Below are positions 25,141 to 36,597 of a stretch of 64,000 bases of DNA, piece after piece. Each line of letters begins with the position of its first letter. Positions within the stretch are counted from its first letter, which is position 1. The notes under the pieces were generated by a model. The model saw nothing but the letters and a program-made list of their open reading frames with translations, was not told the DNA's origin and searched no databases. The translations under genes and the position numbers were made by a program. Source of the DNA: Acanthochromis polyacanthus (lineage: Eukaryota > Chordata > Actinopteri > Pomacentridae); NCBI RefSeq assembly GCF_021347895.1, contig NC_067125.1, positions 22,237,121 to 22,301,120 on the forward strand, read 5' to 3'.

Positions 25141-26428
25141 GGAATCAAAATGATTGAAATGTTAAGACAAGACTTGACAAAATACTGTGTAATCTCATTT
25201 AAATTATTATTCTAAAAGTTTGATATACACTACGGGTCAAAAGTTTTAGAATGCCCCAATTTTTTAAAAAAATACAAGTAATTCAAGTCCAATGAATAAC
25301 TTGAAATGGTACAAAGGTAAGTGGTGAACTGCCAGAGTTAAAAAATAAAATAAAATGTAAGGTTACCCAGAACTGAAAAATAATGTACATTTCAGAATAA
25401 TAAAAAGGAGCTTTTTTTTTAGGGAACAAGAAATGGGTTAACAACTTAAAGCTGTTCTACAGCAATGGAGGTTGATCAAACCTTGAAAGTTGGAGTTACC
25501 AAATCCTGTCCCAACATTTCTTGATTACTGACAACCCCCTCTGTCTGCATAAAAGTAGTGTTGGAACACACCATGGTACCATACCCTCCAGAGCATTATT
25601 TGAACTGCATTGTACTGCAGAAAGTAGTGTGTTGCTATAAAAATCATGAGGAAAGGGCAATTAACAATAGAAGAGAGACAGACCTTCATATCACTTAAAA
25701 ATGTAGTTCTTTCCTACTGAGAAACTGTGAAGAAACTCAAGGTGTCAGTGAGTAAAGCTTTCTTCATCATCAAAAGGCTCAGAAACTAGGGGAGACTCTG
25801 ACAGGAAGAGATCTGGAAGACCCAAAGCCACAACAGAATCAGAAGATAAGTTTCTGAGTGTCAACAGCTCGGTGATAGGAGCTCACAGGACAACAGCATC
25901 AAGCATAGCTTAATAGTGGTTGTAGTAAGAAGTCTCAGTTTAACTGTGAAGAGAAGACTTGGAGTTGCAGGTTTGACAGGTGGAGTTGCTGCAAGGAAGC
26001 CGTTGTTAAGACGTCACAAGAAGAAACAGAGTCTTGCCTGGGCAATGAAACACCACCAATGGACTACTGAAGACTGGAAGAAGGTATTATGGGCTGATGG
26101 ATCAAAATTTTAAATCTTTGGTTCATCAAGCAAGATTTTTGTATGCCGTTGAGTAGTAGAAAGGATGGTTCCTCAGTGTGTGACATCAACTGTCCAACAT
26201 GGAGGAGGAAGTGTGATGGTCTGGAACTGTTTTGCTCGATCCAGGGTCGGTGACTTGCACAGAGTGGGAGGAACCGTGAACCTAAATGTCTACCACAGCA
26301 TTCTGCAGCTCCATGCAATACCCTCTGGTATGAGAATAGTTGGTCAGGCATTTGTCCTACAGTAAGATAATGACCCAAAGCATAAGTCCAAGCTATGCCA
26401 GAAGTACCTTGGGCAGAAGTACCTTAGG

Positions 26429-27908
26429 CAGTCCCTTCAGGCATTTTTCGTGATTGTTGCAGCTGAAAATGCCTGAATGCGTGGCAGCTTTTCTAAAAAA
26501 TTGCGATTAAAGTTGTGATGTTTTAAGCTTATTTATTGTGATGAAATTGCAGGATACAGTGACAATTGCTAAAAAGCTGCATTTTTTCCAGCTTGTAGAA
26601 CATGTTTCAATGCTGTAATTGACAGTATTTATTCCGAAATTAATGTTCCAACCCATTTACACAAAAGCTGGCACACCATGGTGGAAATTAGCAGCAGCCA
26701 GACACTGGTTTAACATGACGTGGTTGGTAGATTTAAGGCACAAAATGATAATTTACTATTGAATGAATCATATTTGAACATATCTGTCAGTGGCTTTAAA
26801 AGTTAATTTCACTTCCTGGCACACACGTGTTCACACACACCCTCACGGCTTGTCATGTCAATTAACAAGAACAGCACTGAGAGAGCGCAGTACTCCACCA
26901 AGACTGTTCATTACCTGACCTCGCGCTGAACACAGGTGTTTGTTCTGCACGTGTACAGACCAAATCGCATGACCTTAACATGTAGCGGGTGACGGGAATT
27001 GATGGGACTCAGAAACATCTCCACAATTTAATCAGTTGTTCCTTGTGTCATTTCCGATACATCCACAGTGGTAGATTTGTTGTAGGATCACAATCATGTG
27101 ATCATCAGCAGGTCGCTAAGGTAGCGTTCACTTGTTGCCACTATCAGATGCCATGTCGCTACCTCAATGGGAAATCCTTAACAAATCCGTGGATCCAAAT
27201 TTTAAGCCGCATCACTGCCGAAGTCTAATCACTCGGCCCTTGTGTCATTTCTGACCGACCCTTAAAACTTCATTCAAATCCCTGAGTTTGTTTTTGAGTG
27301 ATGTTGGGAACAGAGGAAGGATTCACACACACTGATCGTCACATAACTCCGCCGTGTTCTTTGGTGGAATAATTAATCTAATTTACCTCATTCTTTCAGT
27401 GCTTTAATGGATCTGGATGCAACAGTTTCCATCATGGTGATTTGTCTGGTCTGTTGTCCGCTCATTTCAGCCATTCTAATATGCTTCATGTTTTGTTTTT
27501 TTTTAAATAAAGTGTTTATCAACGGATGATTTTTTTTTCATTTTTTTTTTGTATTCCACCACAATATTGCACGGGTGTAAAACAGTTTAGCTCCACTTTT
27601 ATGAAGAACATCAGTGAATTAATTGTTTATCACGGTCTTCAGCAGTAATTTTTGTTGGTAAATGAGAGACATTAGTCCCGCACATGTCTGCATCTTCAAA
27701 CCAGAAACAAGGAAGTGAATTCGGTGACATACGTGCATTACGTTTGCGCTGGGAGCTGCTATGATTGGTGGAACTCACGGGAGGCGGGCCAAAATTGCGG
27801 GAAAGTTATGGTGATTGGACAAAATTGCAAGGCCGTGCAAAATTCGCAGATTGGTTGATTTCGCGTGAATTCGCACGATCGCAACATCGCGAATTCCTGG
27901 AGGGACTG
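26429..27908. mobile_element. 1,480-bp TIR element nested in Tc1, 6-bp TSD
   Basis: The left end is CAGTCCCTTCAGGCATTTTT. The inverted right end is CAGTCCCTCCAGGAATTCGC. The first 13 bases match at 12. CTTAGG is directly repeated at 26,423-26,428 and 27,909-27,914. Deleting the element and one CTTAGG rejoins the Tc1 transposase reading (QKYLxxKQ). There is no transposase-like frame inside. The right-hand 120 bases are rich in TTCGC/GCGA motifs. The superfamily is unassigned. It contains a copy of repeat family R1. Confidence 0.85.
26855..27385 (+). repeat. Interspersed repeat family R1, copy B (inside the nested element)
   Basis: Shares with copies A and C the blocks GGATCACAATCATGTGATCA, GTTCACTTGTTG and the tail ACTGATCGTCACATA. 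The edges carry a short inverted motif (CTCCACCAAG at the 5' side, CTTTGGTGGA at the 3' side). The 79-codon frame at 26,989-27,228 is repeat read-through. Confidence 0.75.
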
Positions 27909-28540
27909 CTTAGGAAAAAAACAACAAGATGGTGAGCTTGAAAACATGGAATGGCAGCACAGTCTCCAGACTTTAACCCCATGGAGCTGGTGAGAAGAGT
28001 GAAAGCAAAGCAACCTACAAGTGCCACATGGAAACTTCTGTAACTTTCTGAAGAATATTTGATTTCCATTGTACAAAGACTGCCATGAGTGTGTTTATCT
28101 GTTGTATCCTCCAAATGTGGTACTTTGATGAGTCAAAAGTTTAGAATACATTTTGGTTTCAAAATTGTTTTTTTTAAACTTCATTTGTACATTTGTTCTA
28201 TGCTTTAATTTCAAAGTACAATCAGCCATTGTGCATAATTTACAATTTAAGAAAATGGAAAATTTGGGGAGTTCTAAAGCTTTTGACCGGTAGTGTACGT
28301 AGTTTCAAATATCCATCGAACCACTATATCGGTCTAACTGTAACACACATGCACACACATACAGGATAAATAGGCTGCCAGCATTGTCTGCATGTGCATG
28401 GGCATGGTGGCCGAGGTGTGAATGTGTGTCAGATGGTTCGGTGGGCCGCCTGGCAGTCAGCAATGTGGTCATGCCCACACCAACAGGGAGCAACACACAC
28501 ACAAACCACCTCTCCCCCCATCATCCTAAAGCCTCCATCG

Positions 28541-28541
<1 letters not shown>

Positions 28542-28603
<62 letters not shown>

Positions 28604-28621
28604 ACGCACACACATACACAG
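28542..28621. repeat. (CA)n microsatellite with GCACAC interruptions
   Basis: Perfect CA to about 28,592, then interrupted by GCAC and TACA units. Confidence 0.95.
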
Positions 28622-28634
28622 ACAAATATAGGCT

Positions 28635-28676
28635 CCTGCTTCCTTGACCTGCACATTATCATTGCATGAATACAAA
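28635..28676. promoter_or_regulatory. 42-bp block shared with 21,185-21,226
   Basis: Ungapped match at 35 of 42 positions to the block at 21,185. It also lies just downstream of a CA array. Contains TTGCATGAAT. The function is unknown. Confidence 0.4.
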
Positions 28677-28837
28677 CGTACTGAGTTAGAGAGATACACC
28701 TGTTAGTCTGATCAGATGATTCTGATCTGTCAGAATGCTCATCCGTGGCAGCTTTGTGTTCATTAATTTCACATGTAAAACTTAACTGATCTAATCCGAT
28801 AGAATGGATAAAAGTACAGAATCAACAAGAAAAGCAA

Positions 28838-29250
28838 TCAGAGAGCTTAGTTCTCTGCCAAGTCTGCTCGGTTGTTGTATCGTTTCCGGCGCATGACATC
28901 TTTAAACAATTCATGGTCTTCAGTGGTGGATTTGTAGTAGGATCACAATCATGTGATCATCAGCAGGCAGCTGACATAGTGTTCACTTGTTGTCATGGTT
29001 ACAGTGACGTTGTGCTGCTATCTCGCAATGATACGAAAATCTTTAACACATCTATAGATCCAGACTATAAGCTGTATCACTGTCAAAATCTCATCACTTG
29101 GTCCTTGCGTCATTTTTGACCTTCCTTGAAAATTTCATCCAAATCCGTTTGGCCATTTTTTTAGTGTTGTTGCTAACAGACAGACAGATGGACAATCCAA
29201 CACTGATCGTCACATACCTGTGCTGCATTCTTTGACGGAGCAATTAGAAG
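28838..29250 (+). repeat. Interspersed repeat family R1, copy C
   Basis: Best preserved copy. It begins near AGAGAGCTTAGTTCTCTGCC and ends near TTCTTTGACGGAGCAATTA. The tail includes AAAATTTCATCCAAATCCGT and ACAGACAGACAGATGG, which resemble the 3' tails of fish RTE-type LINEs and their short derivatives. No target duplication was identified. Confidence 0.75.
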
Positions 29251-30229
29251 TGTTGTAGTCCAGACATGTTCAGATCAGTCTTCTTTACTACTTCTTTTTC
29301 TGCAGTCTGTCTGTATACATTCCCAGAGTTCAGCTATGGCCCAGCCTCACAGTGGATCTTTGCTCGTCACTAACTGTTTAAATGTGACTCTCTGCCAGAT
29401 AACTCCCTACTTTTGTTTCTCTTTTGTACGTGAACATTTACTTTTTGCTCACTGTGATGGATTACAAGTGAATGAATGCCAGTAACATATTAGCCCTGTG
29501 GTTGCCTGCCATTAGCCCAGTACTAGCTCAGATAGGTACTTGAATCTCCCTCATGAACTTTAAGAGGGATTCAATTACAAAAAGTATGTCTGACTTTGAC
29601 ATGGTTAACAGTTCAGACTTCGGGATTGGAAAATATACATTGTGTTATTTGCTACCATAATGAAAAATACAAAATGCCCTTTCCAAGAAAAACAATTGAA
29701 TCTACTTTTGAACAACTAATTCAGCATTAGTTTGGTGGATTTAAATTAAGAAGGTGTTGTAAGCAGATTATTCTTTTAAATGGCATCACAAAGGGTCAGG
29801 AAATGCTGAAGTATGGAGTTACTGCTCTGTGTCTAGCTTAACATTTCTTAGGTGAATTTAGTTGTTTTGTGAAGTTCCATATTTCTAAAATCTTTGTGCT
29901 GTGACAAAACCCAATGATATTACAAGTTATTGTTTACCTAATATGAGATTTTAGTCTGATATGACATATGAGATGATTTGTCACAAATGTGTATATTCTG
30001 ACCTCCGATGTTGTGTTTACATAATGTGTGTTTTGCTCCTCTCACTGATTTTCTCACTGTCTCTTTCCTTCTGTCTCATTCCATCTCTAACTCTCTGCAT
30101 CCCCCTCCTCCCCCTCTGTCTCTCAGCTTCCCCTCTCAGCAGTAAGCCCTCTAATCTCTCCTGTTGAATCGCCTGGCAGACACATGCCCTCTGTCTGCAG
30201 AGCCAGCGGGGATGCTTCCTGTGCAGGTG
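29251..30229. other. Intergenic sequence, nothing identified
   Basis: AT-rich up to about 30,020, then pyrimidine-rich (CTCTCT and CCCCCTCC runs). No gene was found. Confidence 0.5.
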
Positions 30230-30545
30230 TACCACAGAGCATGCACAATAGGTGCGGAGAGCACGGTGAGCACGGCAGCTTTGGGTTGGGCTTGGCGTGA
30301 TGAGTGTACTGAGTGTGGTGAGCAGAGTGAACATGGCAGTTCTGGGGCACACTGGGTACAGCAAGGTTGGTGGTGGTGGGGGGTTGGTGGTTATGAGGAC
30401 ACTGGGTAGGGTGAGTGTGGAAACTGCAGCGGGTGTGGCGGGCGTGGTGAGCACATTGGGACTGGCAGATGGTGGGCACAGTGAGTAGGGTACATGGCAG
30501 ACACTTTGGGTACAGTGAGCGTGGCGGGACTGGTAGCCGAGGTAG
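30230..30545. repeat. Degenerate G-rich minisatellite
   Basis: Repeating GGTGAGCACGGCAG, GGGTACAGTGAG and ACATGGCAG-type words recur at loosely spaced intervals, with strong G over C skew on the plus strand. This explains the 206-codon and 118-codon open frames on the minus strand (proline/threonine/histidine rich), which I do not call as genes. Confidence 0.7.
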
Positions 30546-30654
30546 CTGTCACAGTGTGACCTCATGTGGAGTGGCAGGACCGGGGACCAAGGTTGCCAGT
30601 CGTGTCTGGACTCTAGCCCACACTCCCTGACATCCAATGTGACATTTCCTCTCT

Positions 30655-30870
30655 TCCCTCTTGCTGAGTCATTAGTAATTTTTGATAGTTAGTAGCTTTT
30701 CCCCCCTTGTTTCTGGCATCTCTTAATCAATGTTAATTGGCTTGGAATTAGCATATGTTAATTAATGATATTTACTTCAAATTAAAGGTATGAGTGGTCC
30801 CAGAGGGTTTGCTGTTCATCTAATTAGAACCAATTAGCTGCAATTAACACGTGTAAATGAGACGGCACTG
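30655..30870. promoter_or_regulatory. Candidate enhancer dense in homeodomain cores
   Basis: At least eight TAAT/ATTA cores occur in about 200 bases, including TTAATTAATGA, TCTAATTAGAACC and CAATTAGCTGCAATTA. This is unique, non-repetitive sequence about 30 kb upstream of lhx1. The motif density suggests a conserved element, and conservation has not been tested. Confidence 0.3.
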
Positions 30871-33800
30871 AGTCCAAAACAAACAGTGTGTATATGCAGG
30901 CTGCTGCCCAGCTTCCCTCGTGTTGCTGAACATGCATGAGGCTTCTGTTTTCTTTTGTGTGTGTCTTTATGCATTTTCTTTGTGAATATATACACATTAC
31001 ATTCACTATAGTAACATGTGTTATAAAACACCAGATAGAACATACAGCTATTCCACCTCAAGTAACCATTCAGGACCTTTTTGCTCCCAGTTTTCCCGCT
31101 CACATCCTCAGTGTCTCTCCTATTTTTAGAGCATGCTGCCAAACTAATTTGTTTTACAGACCTTCCTATCAAGTGAAGAAAATCCCGGAGGTGTATTAAT
31201 TGAAATTCAGTCGACGGCACATCTTGTTTTGGTCTAAGAAACCACCAGCCGTGCTGAGTGTGGAGAGTAATCTCACACAGGGAAAATTGCCAGGAAATGA
31301 GAAGATGTAAACAAGGGAGAAGGTAGAAAATAAACAGAAGTCATTCAAGCGTCTATGGCATCTCACCATACTCTATTAAAAGTATACTGCTTGTTTTCAT
31401 TTCAATTTCAGCAGCTAAATTGTCTCGTTTGCCTTAAAATGTCACCTTTTTATAAGACTTAAATCACCAAAGCCTTCCTTTTCTGTGGTCAAAAATCAGG
31501 TTAACCTGATTTGTAAATCTGTTGTAAATCCTTCTCATAACTGAAAGAAAGGAAAGATTTTTCTGGGATGCTTAAGACATGCTCCTGTGGCCTTCAAGCC
31601 TGTTAGCTGTAAAGCAAACATGCAGCCCACCCACTGAGCCAGCTGGGGCACAGAAAACTAGCTCACAGACTTATAGTACACAATGTTGTCTCAGCATTGG
31701 TATTAAAGAATCAGAGCTGCACTATTTTTTATGAAAGTCTCATTTGGAGTATTTCTCAGACATGTGACCTGCTGCTAATAAGCAAGACCTGAACAATGTT
31801 TAACTTGTCCAGAACAGTGCCATCATTGATATTTTTAAGATGCCCATGTCACGCCAGTACTACTGAAATGTAAAACAGAATGTAAAGAACACAGCAACTA
31901 ACCATCCCCTAAATACTGCAATATAGCTACATCCACCAGTGACAAAACTCAACAGTCTACAGCAATAGTCCAGTCAATATCGCAACCTTCTTTATCTTGA
32001 CTAAAGGTATATTTTCAGCATGTTACCTGTAATAAATTCTATGATCAGACCTGTGAGCCTTTTCTAGGATAAAATGATGCAGGATGAAGTGCATGAAACC
32101 AAAAGGAGAGAAGGTGCATGACTTTTAAAAAATGATTCCTATGCTACTGCAGAAAAAGGGGTTTGAGTTGGGATTTTAAATACAGATTTTCCAGTTCTTT
32201 ATGGACAGTATACATGTTGCTCTGTGAGGCCAAGTTTACCAGTTGGCATGTTTCCTCCTTTCTCACTTCTCTGGTATCTGGATTGCAGGTCTGTATGGAT
32301 GAGTGAAATCTACAAAGAGCCCCAAAATAGCATTGTCTGCTGTCTGTGCTCTGTTCCAAAAGAGACTTGAAGCACTGGCTAGAGTGTTTTGGCAGACATA
32401 ACACACATCCTTTCATTCCACCTGGGTATTATAACTTCCCCCCATGTGCGTCCTTTTTGAAAAACCTCAGACTTCAATTATCCATCCAGCACTGGCACAG
32501 TATCAATGAAGAACCCAGCAGTGACATCCGCAACTTTCCGTGCTGTTCTTTAATCATGAATAGATGCAGATTATAGTTCTTTTTGTGTCATTTCTTCTCC
32601 GCCGTCACCCTCACCTAAACCCCCACCACCACCCATCAAGGTAAAAGAAGGTGTCTTCTTGAAATCCCTCCCAGCTCAGAGTGGTGTCTAATCTTGAGTT
32701 AGTGGTTGTGCAGATGCAGCATTGACAGGCGTCTCTCTCTCTCTGTCTCCCTCTATGTAGCATTTGGCAGACTCCCCTTTTAGTCCCCAGGTTTAGCGGC
32801 AGGAGACGGTGAGATGCCTCAGTGTACTTACCACTATAACAATCAGGGGGGTGGAGGGTGTGGGGGTAATGTTGCAGGAGGTTTTGCAGCTGAAAATACA
32901 GCATCCGCTGCCTTTGTTGGGTGATAAGGGAAAGGTGGAGGGTGGGGGGTGGAGGGCTACATGCACACAAGGAGCGATCTCGGGAGCTGAACAAATCTGA
33001 GAATGGCATTATGGGTTGGTAAACACGGATGCCATAAGAGGCTGCAGGATTTGCTATTTTCCCATTTTCTTCTCTTTTTTTTTTTGGAGGCCTGAAGTCT
33101 GGAGCCAAGGCACAAAGACAAGATGGAGGTGGTGTCAGTGCAGAGATGGAATGAGACAAACAAAATGAAAGGAAAGAAATGGAATGAAAGAAAGTAGAGG
33201 GGGGCAGGGGTGTTGGACAGTGACAGAAAGAAGTAAATGGTGATGAGAGAAGGCTTTAGAGCGAAGGATACAAAGAGAGAACAGAGATGAATCCAAACAG
33301 CTGAAATTAGGGCTTCTCAATACAATTTCACTGACCTCCACCTCACCCCACCCCCTACCCGCCCTGATGGTATCAGTCCTATGTGGATCTGAGTCCAGCA
33401 CATCGGAGGCTTGGCTTGTGTTTAGGTAGTTGTCATAAAAGCTGTTTTGATAGGCTCAGTGCCTATTAAAACTGGCTAAATGCATCAGTGTTTAGTCTTG
33501 ACCTCAACATTTAAGAGCCCTGAGATGAATCATGGTGTGATTTGGCACTAAATAATTTTAATTGAAATGATTTGCATTGCTGTCCCCTGTTTTATGAAGG
33601 ATTTTTGACTTAAACGTAGCTCTTTAGTCATTGTTATCAATGAAGTCATGTGTCCTGTGATTGTCCCAGTAAGCACTAATCACATGTCACTGTCAAATCA
33701 CAAAAAACAAACATGTCACATCTGAACTCAAAGCAAAGACTAGATTCCATTGGTCTCATGCCTATTCCTTACTGCTCAAGCACTTCTCTTCGTTTACCTC

Positions 33801-34024
33801 AGTAGTGGTTTCGTAGCAGTAGTTTGATTACAAATGCCTGATTCACACAGTCGCCCCCAGTTGATGTTGAGATGGCTGAGCTGCTTTGAACTCTGGGAGC
33901 AATTGATGTGGGCTCTAATCTGTTGCGGTTGCTAAGCTAATGAACTTCCATGCAGCAGAGGGAACATTTGCTCTTCCTTTCCTTCAGCCACTAAAATGAT
34001 ACATCCCATCTCTGACTGCACTGC
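30871..34024. other. Intergenic sequence, no gene seen
   Basis: The 182-codon minus-strand frame at 32,611-33,159 lies over purine/pyrimidine-biased DNA (GGGGTGGAGG runs at 32,848-32,955) and has no domain. The block at 32,690-33,060 is unique and GC-balanced and may be regulatory. Nothing else is supportable. Confidence 0.4.
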
Positions 34025-34130
34025 ACAGTGGTGCAGTGGTTAACACTGTCACTGCACAGCTACAAAACGCTCGGTACAAATCTAGTGGAGATTGTATGTC
34101 CTCCCTGGGTTTTCTCCAGGTGCTCAAGAC
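34025..34130 (+). repeat. Degraded head of tRNA-like retroposon R3
   Basis: GCACAGTGGTGCAGTGGTTAACACTGTC and the CTGGGTTTTCTCCAGGTGCTC segment resemble the head and middle of the R3 family seen at 34,913. The copy is diverged and incomplete. Confidence 0.5.
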
Positions 34131-34900
34131 TGCATGGAGTGAAATGACCAGCTGTCTTCCACAGTCAGAGGACATGTGTGAATGTGATGTGCATGATTGT
34201 CTGCCTCTCTGTATTGCTACCCTATGTGAAAACCTTAAACAGACATAGCAACTGAAATGTGCCTTAAGTGGTGTGCTATTCATATGCAACCCAGTGATAT
34301 CATGTTGTTAAATGACTTTCAATAGATGCCAACACTGTACTAAGAGGGAACTGTCATAACTAGTTGTTTGGTGTATTAAATTTTCTCAGATTTCAAAAGT
34401 AATAAGTGAAAAAAGAGAAAACTCTGCATGTTCACTCAGATTACAGAATTAGCCATGGACGGCTTTGCACTGAAATGACAGGAATAAAGTTTCTGCTTAA
34501 AGTCAGACAGCTCTCCACACGCTGTTGCTGTGTGTTCGTGTCTGTTGAAGGAATATGATTAACGCTTGTCTGGCTCTGTGTTAGACATTTTGTCTGGGAA
34601 TCACTAGCTGCTGGTAGAGGAGCAGAGTAACGGCTTTCCATGGAAAATGTATCACATTGTTAGACTAAATAGGAGTGCCAGTTGTGATCTTGTCTGATTG
34701 ATCAATAATATTGAATAAATTCCATATTGGAACATTTGTGAGCAATGAACCTCTGCCCGTTGTCATTGCAATCAACTGTAATATTTTTGTTTCTCATTAT
34801 TATAACACATTTGGCCTATAGACAGCCTGGTGTATTTTAAGGAAAGAGCAGTGAAGGAGGTGTACTGGGCGGATCCTGCAAGAAAATGATTTTTAAATAC
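34131..34900. other. Intergenic sequence, nothing identified
   Basis: AT-rich unique DNA. Confidence 0.4.
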
Positions 34901-34912
34901 TGGAACATAGAG

Positions 34913-35272
34913 GGGCTGCACAGTGGCGTCGTGGTTAGCACTTTCGCCTTGCAGTAAGAAGATCCCCGGTTCAAATCCCAGCCTGTGCCTGGGATCTTTC
35001 TGCATGGAGTTTGCTTGTTCTCCCTGTGCATGCGTGGGTTTTCTCCGGGCACTCTGGCTTCCTCCCACAATCCAAAAATATGCTGAGGTTAACTGATAAG
35101 TCTAAATTGCCCGTAGGTGTGAATGTGAGTGTGATTGTTTGTCTGTATATGTGGCCCTGCGACAGACTGGTGACCTGTCCAGGGTGTCCCCTATCTTCGC
35201 CTGAGTCAGCTAAGATAGGCTCCTGCACCTCCTGCAACCCGAGTGAGGATAAAGCGGTGTATAGAGAATGGA
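34913..35272 (+). mobile_element. Retroposon R3, near full length, with 12-bp TSD
   Basis: Begins GGGCTGCACAGTGGCGTCGT and carries Pol III-like boxes: GTGGTTAGCAC (A box-like) and GGTTCAAATCC (B box-like). The family's signature follows (ATCTTTCTGCATGGAGTTTG, GTAGGTGTGAATGTGAGTGT, GACCTGTCCAGGGTGT) and it ends in a GGAT tail. TGGAACATAGAG is directly repeated at 34,901-34,912 and 35,273-35,284. The tail and the 12-bp duplication indicate target-primed retroposition. Other copies are at 43,687, 47,739, 56,830 and 57,086. Confidence 0.85.
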
Positions 35273-35432
35273 TGGAACATAGAGTGTACCTTTTTTCTCC
35301 TGATGGTGTATCTTAAGCCTTATACTCCAATACGAATACACTCACGGACAGCTACGGATACCCATAGACATGGAGTTGTTGTTATACCGCTTTTCTAGTC
35401 TGTGTGAATTTGCATAGTATGCTGTATTTATT

Positions 35433-36013
35433 TAGCCTAGCTATGCTACACCCATGTTTCTGACGGCACAAGGGTCTAGGGAAGCTTGACAGGGAGGGAG
35501 GCGGGCTAAAAGGTTGTCTATCAAATCCCTCTGCAGCAATTGGGTAGGTATACAACCAATCAACGCAACGAATAGGCTGACGTAGTTCCGAGCATAGATA
35601 TATACAAACGCTAAGTGGCTAAGTCCCATTAGCTTCCCAACCAGCGGAGCCGCGGAGCCAACTGGTATATTAAGGATTTGCCATATCCCGTCGGCATAAG
35701 TCCAAATACGTCTTTCTTCTCAATGAAACACGTAAGTGCCGTCCTTTGTTTATCTTTCAAGTTGAATTTTAGCTTCAAATCTTTAAGGGCTGTGGCCAAA
35801 GCCGATACTGTTTATTGTGCGCCGGTTGTTTCTGTCAGAATCGTCACGCCTCTGTCGTCACTTAGTTACGCCCGCCTTCTGGCTCTACACTTCATGGTGA
35901 TTGGTCCGGCCAGTTTTAGGAGAATCCAGCCTCGAGCCTTATGGAGGGTAACTAGACCCTCCCTGGCAGAGAATTAAATTTGTTGCCGTGGGTTGTCTAG
36001 CGCGGCTAGGCTA
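35433..36013. mobile_element. 581-bp non-autonomous TIR element with 9-bp (or 8-bp) direct repeats
   Basis: The ends are TAGCCTAGCTATGCTA and, inverted, TAGCCTAGCCGCGCTA. GTATTTATT flanks both sides (35,424-35,432 and 36,014-36,022). If the first base is coincidental, the duplication is 8 bp, which would suit hAT; 9 bp would suit a Mutator-like element. There is no transposase. The open frame at 35,678-35,977 is internal to the element and has no recognisable domain. Confidence 0.75.
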
Positions 36014-36022
36014 GTATTTATT

Positions 36023-36597
36023 TATTCTGTGCCAATAATGCACAATATTGCCCTTGTGGCATAGTTGCTGTGTGAACATATAGTCTGGGCAGCACACAGG
36101 CATGTGCAGATGGATCCATGTGGACTCTCACAGATTTGCACAGACCCTTCCGGACCCTTGCAAATGTGAAAAGTATAAAAAAGGCCTGATTCTTGTTAAC
36201 TACCCTGACATTACATCAGATTTTCACAATACATTTATACATGAGTCCAGATTACAATATTATTGTGATATGTATAGAAAATCTGAAATAAACAAGAATA
36301 CCATCAGGTAAATTCAGATTTAACTTTGTCTGTTGTGTATTTTTCTCTTCTATGGTAAATGAATCACACTAAAAATATGGGTGTGAGGAAGTGAAGACAG
36401 AGTCTGAAACCATAACTGTACCTTATGTTGTTCCAGTACTGGAGTGTCAACCGGACCAGTACTGGCATTGGATAATTTATGATATATAAGTACATATGTA
36501 TGTTAAAAACAAGATATCAATATTTCAATTTTAAAAAGTTATTGTCGATCCTTGTACATCACAACACCCCATCCACAAACACAAGTTCATATGTGTA
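36023..36597. other. Intergenic sequence, nothing identified
   Basis: AT-rich unique DNA. Confidence 0.4.

Larger units (their letters stand above)
25646..28060 (+). pseudogene. Tc1-like transposase, frameshifted and split
   Basis: The ATG at 25,646 begins MRKGQLTIEERQTF, the helix-turn-helix head. Recognisable pieces follow in order. At 25,960-26,110: GGVAARKPLLRR and WTTEDWKKVLWADGSKF, which contains the first catalytic aspartate. At 26,165-26,320: MVPQCVTSTVQHGGGSVMVW and GDLHRVGGT. At about 26,365: DNDPKH with the second aspartate, just after an in-frame stop. The gene is then cut by the nested element at 26,429-27,908 and resumes about 27,955 with AAQSPDFNPMELV, holding the third acidic residue. 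Several stops and frameshifts make it inactive. Confidence 0.85.
25228..28295 (+). mobile_element. Tc1-like DNA transposon split by a 1.48-kb nested element
   Basis: The left end is CACTACGGGTCAAAAGTTTT after TA (25,226-25,227). The right end is the inverse, AAAGCTTTTGACCGGTAGTG, before TA (28,296-28,297). Both ends therefore carry the TA target duplication expected of Tc1/mariner elements. Without the nested insertion the element is about 1.6 kb, a normal Tc1 length. It carries a degraded transposase gene on the plus strand. Confidence 0.9.

Noticed and set aside
30017..30637. 206-codon minus-strand frame
   Set aside because: It covers a degenerate G-skewed minisatellite; proline/threonine/histidine-rich low complexity explains the lack of stops.
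32611..33159. 182-codon minus-strand frame
   Set aside because: Lies over strand-biased purine-rich DNA, with no domain and overlapping frames on both strands.
34937..34979. Possible tRNA gene from the A and B box-like motifs
   Set aside because: No cloverleaf can be drawn. The motifs belong to the head of a retroposon with a GGAT tail and target duplications.
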